Shown here piece by piece: positions 18,052 to 26,968 of a stretch of 64,000 bases of DNA. This DNA is from CBDCIS01 sp965217565. GTDB lineage: Bacteria; Chloroflexota; Dehalococcoidia; Lucifugimonadales; CATOSD01. Position 1 is the stretch's first letter; each line of letters starts with the position of its first letter. The translations under genes and the position numbers were made by a program. Below the pieces are notes generated by a model that did not search any database, was not told the DNA's origin, and saw nothing but the letters and a program-made list of their open reading frames with translations. The stretch spans positions 1 to 64,000 of the forward strand of contig CBDCIS010000009.1 of the NCBI GenBank assembly GCA_965217565.1. Direction: 5' to 3'.

Positions 18052-18147
18052 ATGGCGAATGTCAAGCGCAACCAGCTATCCACGCTCAAGGTCAAAAACA
18101 TTAGTGCGCAGGGCGCATACACGGATGGCGGAGCAGCCGACGCCTGA
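18052..18147 (+). pseudogene. Tyrosine integrase (P4-like) N-terminal stub
   Basis: The 31 codons read MANVKRNQLSTLKVKNISAQ followed by GAYTDGG, the start of the DUF4102 arm-binding domain of P4-type integrases (usual continuation DGGGLYL). Homology ends abruptly after DGG and a stop follows. Upstream there are two close GGTACAC repeats (18018-18040) of the kind found before such genes. Position just after a tRNA gene is the standard place for an integrase of a tRNA-targeted island. Confidence 0.65.
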
Positions 18148-18268
18148 CCGGGCACCCCGATGGACAGCAGCAGAGCCGCCGCAAGAGCCGTCCGGCCCGA
18201 AACCTGGCTGGAGCGAATCCGGGCATACCTGTCCATCTGTCTGAGGGCTTCGGTCAAGGGAAAAAACT

Positions 18269-18775
18269 TTATCTGAAGGACAATATAAAGGGCGTTCTGT
18301 TTTTACGGTTTTTTGATCTGCTGCTGATATCCAGCGAATAGCAGCCGTCTTGTCTGTCAAGATGTTGAGATGATCGGATCCATCGCTCGCCTGTCCTTAC
18401 CATGCTGTCGAGCATGGTCAACAGCTTCCTCATATACGCGTTGAGAGCCACCTTCCTCGGCTTGCCGGCGTCCAGAAGACACTGTCAGAACTCACTCAGC
18501 ACGGGGTTGCGCCGACTCGCCACCAACGATCCCATGTGTAGTGCCGACCCACCGTGGCTCTACCATCCCACACACTGCGCTTCCCCCTATGAGGCCCAAT
18601 GTCTCGACTGAAGGGGTCCCTACCGACGGGGGCAGCGATCTGCTTGCGGGTCAACGTGCCCAGTTCCGGCAGGTACGCAAGCAGTGTCAGCGACACCTGT
18701 GGTCTCACTCCGGGAAAACTGCGTAGCAAGTCGTCCTTCTCTCGATCTGCACAAAATCAAGAACCTTCGTGTTGA
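18269..18775 (-). pseudogene. IS110-family transposase C-terminal remnant
   Basis: In two minus-strand frames the C-terminal half of an IS110 (transposase_20) protein is visible: LLRSFPGVRPQVSLTLLAYL, PELGTLTRKQIAAPVGRDPF, RGKRSVWDGRATVGRHYTWD, then in another frame ALNAYMRKLLTMLDSMVRTG. The catalytic N-terminal DEDD part is not recognisable. Frameshifts and stops show it is dead. Confidence 0.7.
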
Positions 18776-19188
18776 GCTTCAGGCTGGCGCACGCCGTTCC
18801 ATCGTGAAACGGTTGGTGGTGTTGACACGTTACGCCTTGATGCCATAGTCGGTGATGTCTTCGATGACCGTGGGCTACCCCATCTTCTCGCGCGAGACGC
18901 TGTTGGCGTAAGAGTGTGTCACCTTCTCGCAGATAGCGCGGCGACACTGAGGTCGGCCCCGGTGTCGGGTCAGTCCCAGACCAGTAGCTCAATATCTTGG
19001 GCGAAGCCTGCTCCCTGGAGTTCTCCAACCGTAACGCAGTCGTGCCACTGATATAGGTAGCCGCAACCGGCATCCTTCACGCTCTCGCCGGGCCATTGCT
19101 ACAACGAGTTGCAGTAGTAGAGAATGGCAACGATTCGAGTTATGATGAGGCGGCAAGTTAACCAGTAACCGAGAGGCAGGAGCAGACC
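18776..19188. other. Degenerate region upstream of the IS110 remnant
   Basis: These 413 bp hold a scrambled open frame on the minus strand that may be the worn N-terminal part of the same IS110 transposase, but I see no motif clear enough to claim it. Before the next gene there is a GAGAGGCAGGAGCAG ribosome-site-like stretch. Confidence 0.35.
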
Positions 19189-19623
19189 ATGACCGAGTAC
19201 ATACCGTCGACCAGCGATTGGGTGCGGGAGCAAGTGGAACTTTACGAGGGCAGCGGAGGCACGGACGGAACGACCCTGCGTGATACCGGGTTGCCCGTCA
19301 TTATCGTGACGAACCGGGGGAACCGGACGGGGGCAACCCGCAAGACGCCGTTGATGCGGGTGAAGGACGGGAACAACTACGTGCTGGTGGGTTCCCGTGG
19401 CGGCGCACCGACGAACCCAGTGTGGGTGTACAACCTTCGAGCGGATGGCAACGTGGAAATCCGGGATGAGACAGAGGTGTACACGATGCGGGTCCGTGAA
19501 GTCGAGAATACGGAAGAACGAACACGGTTGTGGGAGCTGGCAGTGGCGGCGTTCCCCCCCTACGCAGAGTATCAGAACCGGACGGCACGAAGGATTCCGG
19601 TGTTCGTTGCGGAACCGGCGTAA
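19189..19623 (+). CDS. Nitroreductase/quinone reductase family, Ddn-like (F420-dependent)
   Basis: The 144-residue protein matches the deazaflavin-dependent nitroreductase (DUF385) family: VIIVTNRGNRTGATRKTPL, VLVGSRGGAPTNPVWVYNL and the ending FPPYAEYQNRTARRIPVFV. These split beta-barrel proteins bind F420 and reduce quinones or nitro compounds. It is intact although it sits among decayed mobile sequences after selC, so it may be cargo of that island. Cofactor assignment rests on family knowledge. Confidence 0.85.
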   Translation: MTEYIPSTSDWVREQVELYEGSGGTDGTTLRDTGLPVIIVTNRGNRTGATRKTPLMRVKDGNNYVLVGSRGGAPTNPVWVYNLRADGNVEIRDETEVYTMRVREVENTEERTRLWELAVAAFPPYAEYQNRTARRIPVFVAEPA

Positions 19624-19653
19624 TGGGGAACCGACCCGACACCTGCCGTTGAC

Positions 19654-19794
19654 ATGCATGCTTCAAGGCGTCAGATCCTAATGATGTGTCGCTTCTTACG
19701 CTGGGCCTCGGTGCCATCTCGCAGCGTACTGTTCGCCTTAGCCTGCCTTGCTGTGTTGGTCGCTCTAACGTCAACACAGAGCGCACAAGCGTAG
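19654..19794 (+). other. Orphan signal-peptide frame, 46 codons
   Basis: The frame encodes a basic start (MHASRRQILMMCRFLRWAS), a hydrophobic core (SVLFALACLAVLVAL) and STQSAQA, an ideal signal-peptidase site, followed at once by a stop codon. IS5 begins 25 bp later. It looks like the export signal of a lost secreted protein; a short secreted peptide is less likely. Confidence 0.35.
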
Positions 19795-19819
19795 CGCCGG
19801 TGAGCCTCTCGGAGGCTAA

Positions 19820-20670
19820 GAGGGTGTGTGAGAAGTCTTGGATATGTATTAGAATGGAGGCATGAAACGCAAAGCATACCCCAGTGACCTGACTGATGAA
19901 CAGTGGAAGATGCTCGCTCCGCTACTCCCGGCAGCCAAAACTGGGGGAAGGCCACGTACTGTAGACCTGCGGGAAGTCGTCAACGGCATTCTATACGTTC
20001 TGCGCAACGGTTGCACGTGGCGAGCCATGCCGCATGACCTCCCGCCTTGGGGTACTGTATGGTGGTATTTTCGGGAGTGGAGAGAGGATGGTACATGGGA
20101 ACGAGCCAATGACGCTCTCCGAGTCAAGGTCCGGCAGGCCGAGGGGAGGAACCCGACACCTAGCGCTGCTATCATAGACAGCCCCAGTCGGTCAAGACTA
20201 CGGAAAAAGGGGGCCTCGTGGCTATGACGCTGGCAAGAAGGTCAACGGTCGAAAGCGACATATCATTGTAGATACCATGGGGTTGCTGCTGGCGGTGGTG
20301 GTGCATCCTGCCAATATCCAGGATAGGGATGGGGCGAAGCTGGTCATCGATAAATTGATAGGGAGGTTTCCCCGCATGAGGTTGGTCTGGGCCGATGCTG
20401 GCTATGCTGGAAAGCTGGTCGAGTGGGTCTGGGCCCTGACAGGCTGGGCACTCGAGATTGTCAAGCGCCCCAGGGACAGCCACCGTTTTCAAGTGCTGCC
20501 GCGAAGATGGGTGGTCGAACGAACATTCGCGTGGCTCAGCAGGTGCCGTCGGATGAGCAAGGACTACGAAGCTCTGTCCGATACAACCGAGGCGTGGACC
20601 CATATAGCTATGATTCATCTCATGCTCCGACGCTTAGCACCAACCTAATTTGAACTTCTCACACACCCTC
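19820..20670 (+). mobile_element. IS5-family insertion sequence, copy A
   Basis: An 851-bp element bounded by 17-bp perfect inverted repeats (GAGGGTGTGTGAGAAGT) and flanked by TAA on both sides, a 3-bp target duplication typical of the family. The copy at 47819-48669 is in the opposite orientation and encodes identical proteins, so recent movement is likely. Confidence 0.92.
19862..20648 (+). CDS. IS5-family transposase, two overlapping frames (copy A)
   Basis: The first frame (19862-20227, 121 aa) starts MKRKAYPSDLTDEQWKMLAP and holds the insertion-element helix-turn-helix region with GCTWRAMPHDLPPW and the first catalytic Asp in IIDS. The second (to 20648) continues GYDAGKKVNGRKRHIIVDT and carries the second Asp (WADAGYAG) and the catalytic Glu (VVERTFAWLSRCRR). 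The join lies at the slippery run GAAAAAGGGGG near 20203-20213, consistent with programmed frameshifting as in IS427-like elements. The region just before the slip (SPSRSRL in place of the usual QSVKTT) suggests an extra small mutation shared by both copies. Confidence 0.8.
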
Positions 20671-20729
20671 TAACAGGTCTCAGGACTGCCCGCCTTCAAA
20701 ATCCCGCTCTTTCCACCAAGCCTCGCCCA

Positions 20730-21146
20730 TCATTTCGAGCAACCTCCCATCCAGTCACCGGTGAATCGGTCGGCCTCCTCTGAAATAGCTGGCTTGAGTT
20801 CCTCGAGGTCAACGGTAAGCACGGCGTTCCGCGCACGCTCCTAGATCAGTCGATCAACTCTGGCATGTTCTTCCAGCCACCCCTCTGCCTTCCCTTCTGT
20901 GAAGCATCCGCGTTGGTATCTCTCCGCAAATATGATCAGTCCCTCGACTACCATAACGCCCAACGCGCCCATCACGATAATGAACGGTCCCGCCCGTACC
21001 GCGCTCCGTAGTACAAATCCCGTCAGGCCGTCATTTCGGGGATGGTTGAACTCATGAAATCCAGCTAGCCCAATTCCGAATGCCAGAACTATTCCAACAG
21101 CAATAAGAAATCGTTTCTCAGGCGTTCCTGTCGGTGGCATAGTCAA
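20730..21146 (-). pseudogene. Small membrane protein with an in-frame amber codon
   Basis: From ATG 21146 the frame gives 101 residues with two membrane segments (FLIAVGIVLAFGIGLAGFHE and AGPFIIVMGALGVMVVEGLI), then TAG at 20841-20843. The same frame continues without break as ERARNAVLTVDLEELKPAIS to TGA at 20730. Both parts are charged helices of like composition, so the stop probably truncates a 138-residue protein. Not recognised as a known family. The IS5 element lies 60 bp beyond the end. Confidence 0.55.
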
Positions 21147-21342
21147 TCAATGGAGGTCCTCCGTACGCGGTGTGCAGATACACATTGACAGTCCAGCATA
21201 TGGCAAGGTTTGTCAAGTCCAACGAACATTCCTAACGCTTGACTCGGCCCTCTCGCACGTGTAGACTCCCCCCCTAGAGACCCGCGTTCTCAGTTACAAA
21301 CTTTGCACAGCGGTGATAGCGGCGGAGCTGTCAAAGGTACAC

Positions 21343-21432
21343 TGAACGGTACACGGCTCGTCCTAAACGCACCCCATATACCCTATTTTGTAGCTAGCCT
21401 GGCACGGGTGCGAAACCCCTCGGTTCCCGCCA
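21343..21432. other. tRNA 3'-end-like sequence, possible island attachment site
   Basis: Bases 21401-21432 (ending CGGTTCCCGCCA) look like a tRNA T-arm and acceptor 3' half and resemble the last 33 nt of selC (GGGTTCGA... CTCCCGCCA) with several mismatches. Two GGTACAC repeats stand 40-60 bp before it, the same pair that precedes the integrase stub near 18030. It may mark the far border of the insertion that begins at selC. Apart from this the 373-bp gap before the SDR gene holds nothing I recognise. Confidence 0.4.
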
Positions 21433-21519
21433 TTTGCCAGCTAGACGAGACTGGGCGGCGTTTGCCGTCCATCGCAGACCGGGTAATCGAAAAGCAAAAC
21501 ACACTCGAAAGGAGACTAC

Positions 21520-22440
21520 ATGGCAGACACTTTGACGGGCAAGGTGGCTATCGTCACGGGCGCCGGCCGAGGCATCGGTCGCGGCATCGCGATGATGATG
21601 GCCGCGGAGGGCGCAAGCGTGGTGGTCAACGACATCGGCGGCGCGGTGGACGGCTCTGGGAACTCCACGAGTCCCGCCGATGAGGTGGTCAACGAGATCA
21701 AGGCCGCTGGGGGAACGGCCGTCGCCAGCTACGACTCGGTAGCCTCGATGGAGGGCGGCGAGACCATCGTCAAGACGGCCCTCGACAACTTTGGCAAGCT
21801 GGACATCGTGGTAACGCCCGCTGGAATCCTCCGAGACCGCATGGTCTTCAACATGACTGAAGAGGAGTGGGACGACGTTATAGCCGTTCATCTCAAGGGC
21901 ACCTTCTCGGTGGTCAAGTACGCCTGCATCCTGTTCCGGCAGCAGCGCAGCGGGCGCGTGATAACGTTCAGCTCGGAGTCGGGCCTGGTAGGGAACACGG
22001 GGCAGGTGAACTACGGCGCCGCCAAGTCGGGCATCGCCGGCTTCACCAAGGTGGTGGCGAGAGACATGGGCAGGTACGGCGTTACGGCCAACTCCATCGC
22101 GCCGCGCGCCAGCACGCGCATGATTGCGACGATACCCGACATCGCCCGCCAGATGCAGCCCGACACGCCGGGCATGGGAGACCCGGCAGAGGCGGAGGCG
22201 ATGGATCCCGACGACATAGCTCCCTTCGTGTGCTACCTGGCGAGCGACCTCGCGTCCAACATCAACGGGCAGACGTTCCTGGTGTATGGGAGCAACATAA
22301 CGTTGATGTCCCAGCCGCGGCGAGTCCGCACGATTTTCAAGCAGGACCGCTGGACGCTGGATGAGATTAGCAAGCTCGCTCCCACAAAGCTGACGCAGGG
22401 GCTGGTCAATCCATCGCCGGCTCAGCCTCCCAGGCAGTAG
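21520..22440 (+). CDS. Short-chain dehydrogenase/reductase, MFE-2-like (paralog 1)
   Basis: A 306-residue SDR. The cofactor loop is TGAGRGIGRGIA, with a following VVVNDIGG that suggests NAD. The catalytic Tyr/Lys are in VNYGAAKSG with the Ser in TFSSESG. The normal NNAG motif is replaced by TPAG in DIVVTPAGILRDRM. The 60-residue C-terminal extension beyond the SDR core resembles that of the sister gene 98 bp downstream. Similarity in the core to peroxisomal-type hydroxyacyl-CoA dehydrogenases (ILRDRMVFNMTEEEWDDVI) points to acyl-CoA substrates. A good ribosome site (AAAGGAG) precedes the ATG. Confidence 0.88.
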   Translation: MADTLTGKVAIVTGAGRGIGRGIAMMMAAEGASVVVNDIGGAVDGSGNSTSPADEVVNEIKAAGGTAVASYDSVASMEGGETIVKTALDNFGKLDIVVTPAGILRDRMVFNMTEEEWDDVIAVHLKGTFSVVKYACILFRQQRSGRVITFSSESGLVGNTGQVNYGAAKSGIAGFTKVVARDMGRYGVTANSIAPRASTRMIATIPDIARQMQPDTPGMGDPAEAEAMDPDDIAPFVCYLASDLASNINGQTFLVYGSNITLMSQPRRVRTIFKQDRWTLDEISKLAPTKLTQGLVNPSPAQPPRQ

Positions 22441-22537
22441 GCGGGGCCTCGCGCGCTTACGCAGAAAACACAGAACAACAGATTCGAAGGGTAACGGTTC
22501 AGCCCCTACCCTATTCGTTTTCAGGAGAGAGTAACAC

Positions 22538-23467
22538 ATGGGCGACATGCTTAAGGACAAGGTAGCTATCGTGACGGGCTCGGGTCGAGGAATCGGCCGG
22601 GGCATCGCGCTGCTATTCGGGCAGGAGGGCGCGAGTGTGGTGGTCAACGACCTGGGCGCGGCGGTGGACGGTTCCGGTGACGCGGCTGCCCCCGCGGACC
22701 AGGTGGTGAGCGAGATCAAGGCCGCCGGCGGCGGCGGCGTCGCCAACTACGACTCGGTCGCCACCATGGAGGGCGGCGAGAACATCGTCAAGACCGCCAT
22801 AGACAACTTCGGCAAGCTGGACATCGTGGTAACTCCCGCGGGAATCCTGCGAGACCGCATGATATTCAACATGACTGAAGAGGAGTGGGACGCGGTGATA
22901 GCCGTGCATCTGAAGGGCACGTTCAGCGTGGCGAAGTTCGCCTCCATCCTCTTCAGGCAGCAGAGAAGCGGATGCCTGATAACCTTCTCATCGACGTCAG
23001 GCCTCTACGGCAACTCCGGGCAGGCCAACTACGGCGCGGCAAAGGACGGCATAGCCGGTCTGACGCGGTGCTTCGCCCGCGACATGGGACGCTACGGCGC
23101 GCGCGCCAACTCGATCTCGCCGGGCGCGGATACGCGCATGACGGCGACGGTTCCCGACAGCGCGCGGGAGATTCGGGCCGCGAGCGGAATCCAGAGCGCT
23201 TCCGGAGCGCAGCCGATTCGCCTACGGAGAGAGGCCGAGGACATAGCGCCCATGGTCACCTGGCTGGCGTCGGACGCCGCCAAGGACGTGAACGGCCAGG
23301 TGTTCCACGTAACCGGCGGCGAGGTCTCTCTTATGAGCAACCCCGAACCCGTTCGCTCGCTGCACACGCAGGGGCGCTGGACGGTCGAGGAGATAGCGGC
23401 GATGTTCCCGGGAACCATCGGGATGGACCTGGTCAATCCGGCGCCGATGCAGCCGCCTCGGCAGTAG
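22538..23467 (+). CDS. Short-chain dehydrogenase/reductase, MFE-2-like (paralog 2)
   Basis: A 309-residue sister of the preceding gene, clearly a tandem duplicate: same TGSGRGIGRGIA loop, same TPAGILRDRM in place of NNAG, same TEEEWDAVIAVHLKGTFSV, catalytic ANYGAAKDG. The two differ most after residue 200, where this copy has an insert around SGIQSASGAQPIRLRREAED. It ends NPAPMQPPRQ, as paralog 1 ends NPSPAQPPRQ, so the C-terminal extension is under constraint in both. A strong terminator follows. Possibly the two form a heteromer. Confidence 0.88.
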   Translation: MGDMLKDKVAIVTGSGRGIGRGIALLFGQEGASVVVNDLGAAVDGSGDAAAPADQVVSEIKAAGGGGVANYDSVATMEGGENIVKTAIDNFGKLDIVVTPAGILRDRMIFNMTEEEWDAVIAVHLKGTFSVAKFASILFRQQRSGCLITFSSTSGLYGNSGQANYGAAKDGIAGLTRCFARDMGRYGARANSISPGADTRMTATVPDSAREIRAASGIQSASGAQPIRLRREAEDIAPMVTWLASDAAKDVNGQVFHVTGGEVSLMSNPEPVRSLHTQGRWTVEEIAAMFPGTIGMDLVNPAPMQPPRQ

Positions 23468-23510
23468 GATCGACAATGGCCGGGGACGAGTTCCCCGCGT
23501 AAGGGATGTA

Positions 23511-23545
23511 GATGAAGCCCCGCGAATCTCTCGCGGGGCTTCATC
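23511..23545 (+). terminator. Strong stem-loop after the SDR pair
   Basis: GATGAAGCCCCGCGA (23511-23525) pairs perfectly over 15 bp with TCGCGGGGCTTCATC (23531-23545), loop ATCTC. Followed by GTTAG rather than a T-run, so termination strength is uncertain, but no other role is evident. Confidence 0.7.
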
Positions 23546-23605
23546 GTTAGTCAACTGGGGGCGTTTGTGGTAGATTATGCCTATCGCTTGCCAGGAGGAC
23601 TGGAT

Positions 23606-25921
23606 ATGCCGGACTATGAGCCGAACGTGGTTCTTTCTACCCAGGATTATGAGGTGGTAGGCACCAGGCCCATACGCCACGATGGTTACGAGAAGGTGAC
23701 GGGACGCGCGCGCTACGCCGCCGACACTCAGATGGCGGACCTGCTGCACGCCCGACTGCTTCGCAGCCCCCACGCCCACGCGCGCATAAAGTCGATCGAC
23801 GCCAGCCGAGCGCTGGCTCTGCCCGGGGTCAGGGCCGTGGTTACCGCCGAGGACCTGCCCGAGATCTCCGCCAACGCGCGCGAAGGCTCGATGCTGAACT
23901 ACGGCTTCTACAGCCGCAACGTGATGGCGCGGGAGAAGGCGCTCTACGTGGGCCATGCCGTAGCGGCGGTCGCGGCTGCCACGCCGCATATCGCGGAGGA
24001 GGCGCTGTCCCTCATAGACGTGGAGTACGAGGTCCTGCCCGCCGCGCTCAATGCCTACGACGCCCTGAAGGACGACGCGCCCATTCTACACGAGCGGCTG
24101 CTCACCATGTCCAGCCCTGCATCCCGCGCGGGAGGCTACGCCGACGCCGATGCCGAGAAGCCCACGAACCTCGCCAACAACTTCGAGTTTCGGATGGGCG
24201 ACCTCGAAAAGGGATTCGAGGACGCGGACGTAGTGGTGGAGCGGGAGTTTCACACCAAGGCCGTTCACCAGGGGTACATCGAACCCCACTCCGCGACGGC
24301 GTACTGGGGCGACGATGACTACGTGACGGTCTGGACGAGCAGCCAGGGTCACTTCCCGCTACGTGACCACACCTCGACAATCCTCGGCATACCCGTTTCA
24401 AGGGTGAAGCTGGTTCCGATGGAGATCGGCGGGGGGTTCGGAGGCAAGGGCCAGGGCGGGTGCTACCTGGAGCCTTTGGCTGCCGCTCTCTCACGCAAGA
24501 CAGGCCACCCAGTGAAGCTCACGATGAGCCGCGTCGAGGTGTTCCAGGGCACCGGCCCCACGTCGGCCACGCACATTCACGTGAAGATAGGAGCCACCAG
24601 CGAGGGCAAGCTGACGGCGGCTGAGGCGCGACTCATGTACGAGGCGGGCGCGTTTCCAGGGTCGCCGGTGCCGTCGGGTTGCAGGACGATGCTTGCTCCC
24701 TACGACATCGAGAACGTCTATATCGAGGGCTACGACGTGGTGGTGAACACGCAAAAGTCGGCGGCGTATCGCGCGCCCGGCTCCCCCACCGCCGCGTTCG
24801 CGGTCGAAACGGTGGTGGACGAGATATGCGAGAAGCTGTCGATAGACCCTATCGAGTTTCGCCTGCGAAACGCCTCCAAGGAGGGCACGAGACAGGCCGC
24901 CGGCCCCGTCTTCCTGAAGATTGGCAACGTGGAGATGCTGGAGGCCGCGAGGGAGCATCCGCACTACCAGGACCCGCTCGATGGGCCAAACCGCGGCCGC
25001 GGAGTCGCGAGCGGCGCGTGGTTCAATGGGTCGGGTCCGGCGAGCGCGGTGGCGAGCGTGAACCCCGATGGCACGGTCAGCCTCGTGGAAGGTTCGCCCG
25101 ACATCGGCGGCAGCCGCGCGGCCATGGCGATGCACGTCGCGGAGGCGTTGGGGATTCCCGTTGAACTGGTCAAACCCTCGATAGTCGATACAGACTCCAT
25201 CGGCTATAGCTCCGGCGCCGGGGGCAGCGGCGTAACCTTCAAGATGGGCAGAGCGTGCTACGAGGCGGCGCAGGACATCCGGGCGCAGATGGTGGAGCGC
25301 GCCGCGCGTATCTGGGACGTGAGCGCGGACGACGTGGAGTACGAGGACGGCGCGCTGCGTCACAAGGTTGACACCGAGCTTCGAATGACGTTCAAGGAGT
25401 TGGCGGCCCAACTCAACGGCACGGGCGGCCCAATCGTGGGGCGCGCCACGGTCAACCCCGGGGGCGTGGGCAACGCCTTCGCGTTTCACATAGTGGACGT
25501 CGAGGTTGACCCTGACACGGGCAAGGTTGACATCCTGCGCTACACCACTGTGCAGGACGTGGGCAAGGCCATTCATCCCAGCTACGTCGAGGGGCAGATG
25601 CAAGGGGGAGCGGTTCAGGGAATCGGCTGGGCGCTGAACGAGGAGTACTACTTCAACGACGCGGGCCAGATGCTCAACTCCAGCTTCCTGGACTACCGGA
25701 TGCCAACGTCGCTGGACCTTCCGATGATTGACACCGTTATCGTCGAGGTGGCGAATCCCGGGCATCCCTATGGCGTGAGAGGTGTTGGCGAGGTGTCGAT
25801 AGTGCCGCCCATGGCAGCGGTAGCGAACGCGATATACGACGCCGTCGGCGTCCGCATGACGGAGCTGCCGATGTCGCCCGGGCGCGTAGTGGAGGCGCAG
25901 CTGAAGAAGGACGCCGTTTGA
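23606..25921 (+). CDS. Xanthine dehydrogenase-family molybdopterin-binding subunit
   Basis: ATG 23606 follows AGGAGG by 7 bp and gives 771 residues. The aldehyde oxidase/xanthine dehydrogenase a/b hammerhead domain comes first (KVTGRARYAADTQM), then the Moco-binding domains with EIGGGFGGKGQGG, AAYRAPGSPTAAFAVE and the catalytic-Glu loop GVRGVGEVS near the C-terminus. AYRAPG is not the CO-dehydrogenase loop, so this is a hydroxylase of unknown substrate. The FAD and 2Fe-2S subunits that normally accompany it are not adjacent; they must be elsewhere or the complex is unusual. Confidence 0.88.
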   Translation: MPDYEPNVVLSTQDYEVVGTRPIRHDGYEKVTGRARYAADTQMADLLHARLLRSPHAHARIKSIDASRALALPGVRAVVTAEDLPEISANAREGSMLNYGFYSRNVMAREKALYVGHAVAAVAAATPHIAEEALSLIDVEYEVLPAALNAYDALKDDAPILHERLLTMSSPASRAGGYADADAEKPTNLANNFEFRMGDLEKGFEDADVVVEREFHTKAVHQGYIEPHSATAYWGDDDYVTVWTSSQGHFPLRDHTSTILGIPVSRVKLVPMEIGGGFGGKGQGGCYLEPLAAALSRKTGHPVKLTMSRVEVFQGTGPTSATHIHVKIGATSEGKLTAAEARLMYEAGAFPGSPVPSGCRTMLAPYDIENVYIEGYDVVVNTQKSAAYRAPGSPTAAFAVETVVDEICEKLSIDPIEFRLRNASKEGTRQAAGPVFLKIGNVEMLEAAREHPHYQDPLDGPNRGRGVASGAWFNGSGPASAVASVNPDGTVSLVEGSPDIGGSRAAMAMHVAEALGIPVELVKPSIVDTDSIGYSSGAGGSGVTFKMGRACYEAAQDIRAQMVERAARIWDVSADDVEYEDGALRHKVDTELRMTFKELAAQLNGTGGPIVGRATVNPGGVGNAFAFHIVDVEVDPDTGKVDILRYTTVQDVGKAIHPSYVEGQMQGGAVQGIGWALNEEYYFNDAGQMLNSSFLDYRMPTSLDLPMIDTVIVEVANPGHPYGVRGVGEVSIVPPMAAVANAIYDAVGVRMTELPMSPGRVVEAQLKKDAV

Positions 25922-25986
25922 ATAGGGGTGCAGGGAATTGGCAGGATTGGACCGCCGTCCCAACGGCTGATGGCTTGAGGTGAATG

Positions 25987-26811
25987 ATGCAGGTTACGGA
26001 TCACGTCTATGTCATGCACATCGATGATGGAGGCGTTGCCCACCCCGGTGGCAGCAACAACTACTTCGTCGGCGATCCGAACGAGGAGATGACGCTCATC
26101 GACACGGGCGAGCACCACAGGGAGTGGACCCAGAATATCCTCGACTATTACGAAGGGCTTGGACGCCCGAAGATCAACTCAATACTGGTTACGCATGGAC
26201 ACCAGGACCACGTTGGTGGGGCGGACAGGGTTTACGACGTGATGCAGTCCCCCGTGCGCTGCCATCCCAAGCTCGTTGAGCGGCTCGAAAAGATGGTCGG
26301 CCAGGGAGCGGTTACCCCCTTGAAGTCGCGGGAGCTAATCCGGATGGGCGGAGGAGCCACTCTGCGCGCGCTGTTCACGCCGGGTCATGAGGTGGATCAC
26401 GTCTGCTACTATCTGAAGGAGGACCGCGCACTGTTCACCGGGGACACGATCCTGGGCGCGTCCTCTTCGACTGTGGGCGACCTTGCCAGCTACATGAAGT
26501 CTCTCCGGTTTCTAAAGCGATTCAAGCACGACACTATCTGTCCCGCGCATGGGCCGGTTGTGCCGCCTCCGCGAGGTGGCAAGCTCGTTCAGTGGTACAT
26601 CGACCACCGCGAGGAGCGGGAGCGGCAGGTGCTCGAGGCGCTTGGGAAGGGTCTCTCCGAGGTGGAAGAGATAGCCCGCGACATCTACCCGCGCAACCTG
26701 AAGAAGGGACTCCGCCACGCCGCGGAACGCAACGTATCCACGCACCTGGAGAAGCTGAAGAAAGAGGGCAGAGTCGCTTCGGTCGCGGTGCGGTACAGTC
26801 TGAGCGAGTAG
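25987..26811 (+). CDS. Metallo-beta-lactamase-fold hydrolase, LACTB2-like
   Basis: A 274-residue MBL-fold protein. The metal motif is THGHQDHVGG, with further ligands in TPGHEVDHVC and FTGDTILGA and the last His in PAHGP. The C-terminal 60 residues form a winged-helix-like tail (RHAAERNVSTHLEKLKKEG), the layout of LACTB2-type nucleases and thioester hydrolases. It follows the molybdenum hydroxylase by 65 bp and may be co-transcribed. ATG 25984 is an equally possible start. Confidence 0.85.
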   Translation: MQVTDHVYVMHIDDGGVAHPGGSNNYFVGDPNEEMTLIDTGEHHREWTQNILDYYEGLGRPKINSILVTHGHQDHVGGADRVYDVMQSPVRCHPKLVERLEKMVGQGAVTPLKSRELIRMGGGATLRALFTPGHEVDHVCYYLKEDRALFTGDTILGASSSTVGDLASYMKSLRFLKRFKHDTICPAHGPVVPPPRGGKLVQWYIDHREERERQVLEALGKGLSEVEEIARDIYPRNLKKGLRHAAERNVSTHLEKLKKEGRVASVAVRYSLSE

Positions 26812-26835
26812 GCGCTGCCTTACAGAGGCAAACCT

Positions 26836-26935
26836 TGTGGGCCCATAAGGGAACGCTGGTAGGGGCAGGTCTTGTGCCTGCCCTCTTTCCTATACCTGGG
26901 CGCCCACAAGGGAACGCCCCTACCAACTAAATTGA
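26836..26935. repeat. Palindromic dispersed repeat, copy 2
   Basis: Reverse-oriented relative to 17609-17682: GTAGGGGCAGGTCTTGTGCC, TGCCCTCTTTCCTATACCTG, GGCGCCCACAAGGGAACGCC, CCTAC. It also has a partial extra arm (GTGGGCCCATAAGGGAACGC) in front, so here the unit can fold into a long hairpin. Intergenic, non-coding. Confidence 0.7.
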
Positions 26936-26968
26936 TGCAGGTTCGCACATAGAGACAGAGGTGGCAGT

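Noticed and set aside
18705..19073. A 122-codon minus-strand frame beside the IS110 remnant
   Set aside because: Composition is unlike real proteins of this window and no motif is visible; at most it is decayed IS110 sequence.
20841..20843. Pyrrolysine as the meaning of the amber codons
   Set aside because: The genes involved are not methylamine methyltransferases and no pyl gene is seen here. Decay is the simpler reading; kept only as a question about suppression.
21401..21432. A complete second tRNA gene
   Set aside because: Only a T-arm and acceptor-like 3' half is present. No matching 5' half or anticodon arm lies upstream.
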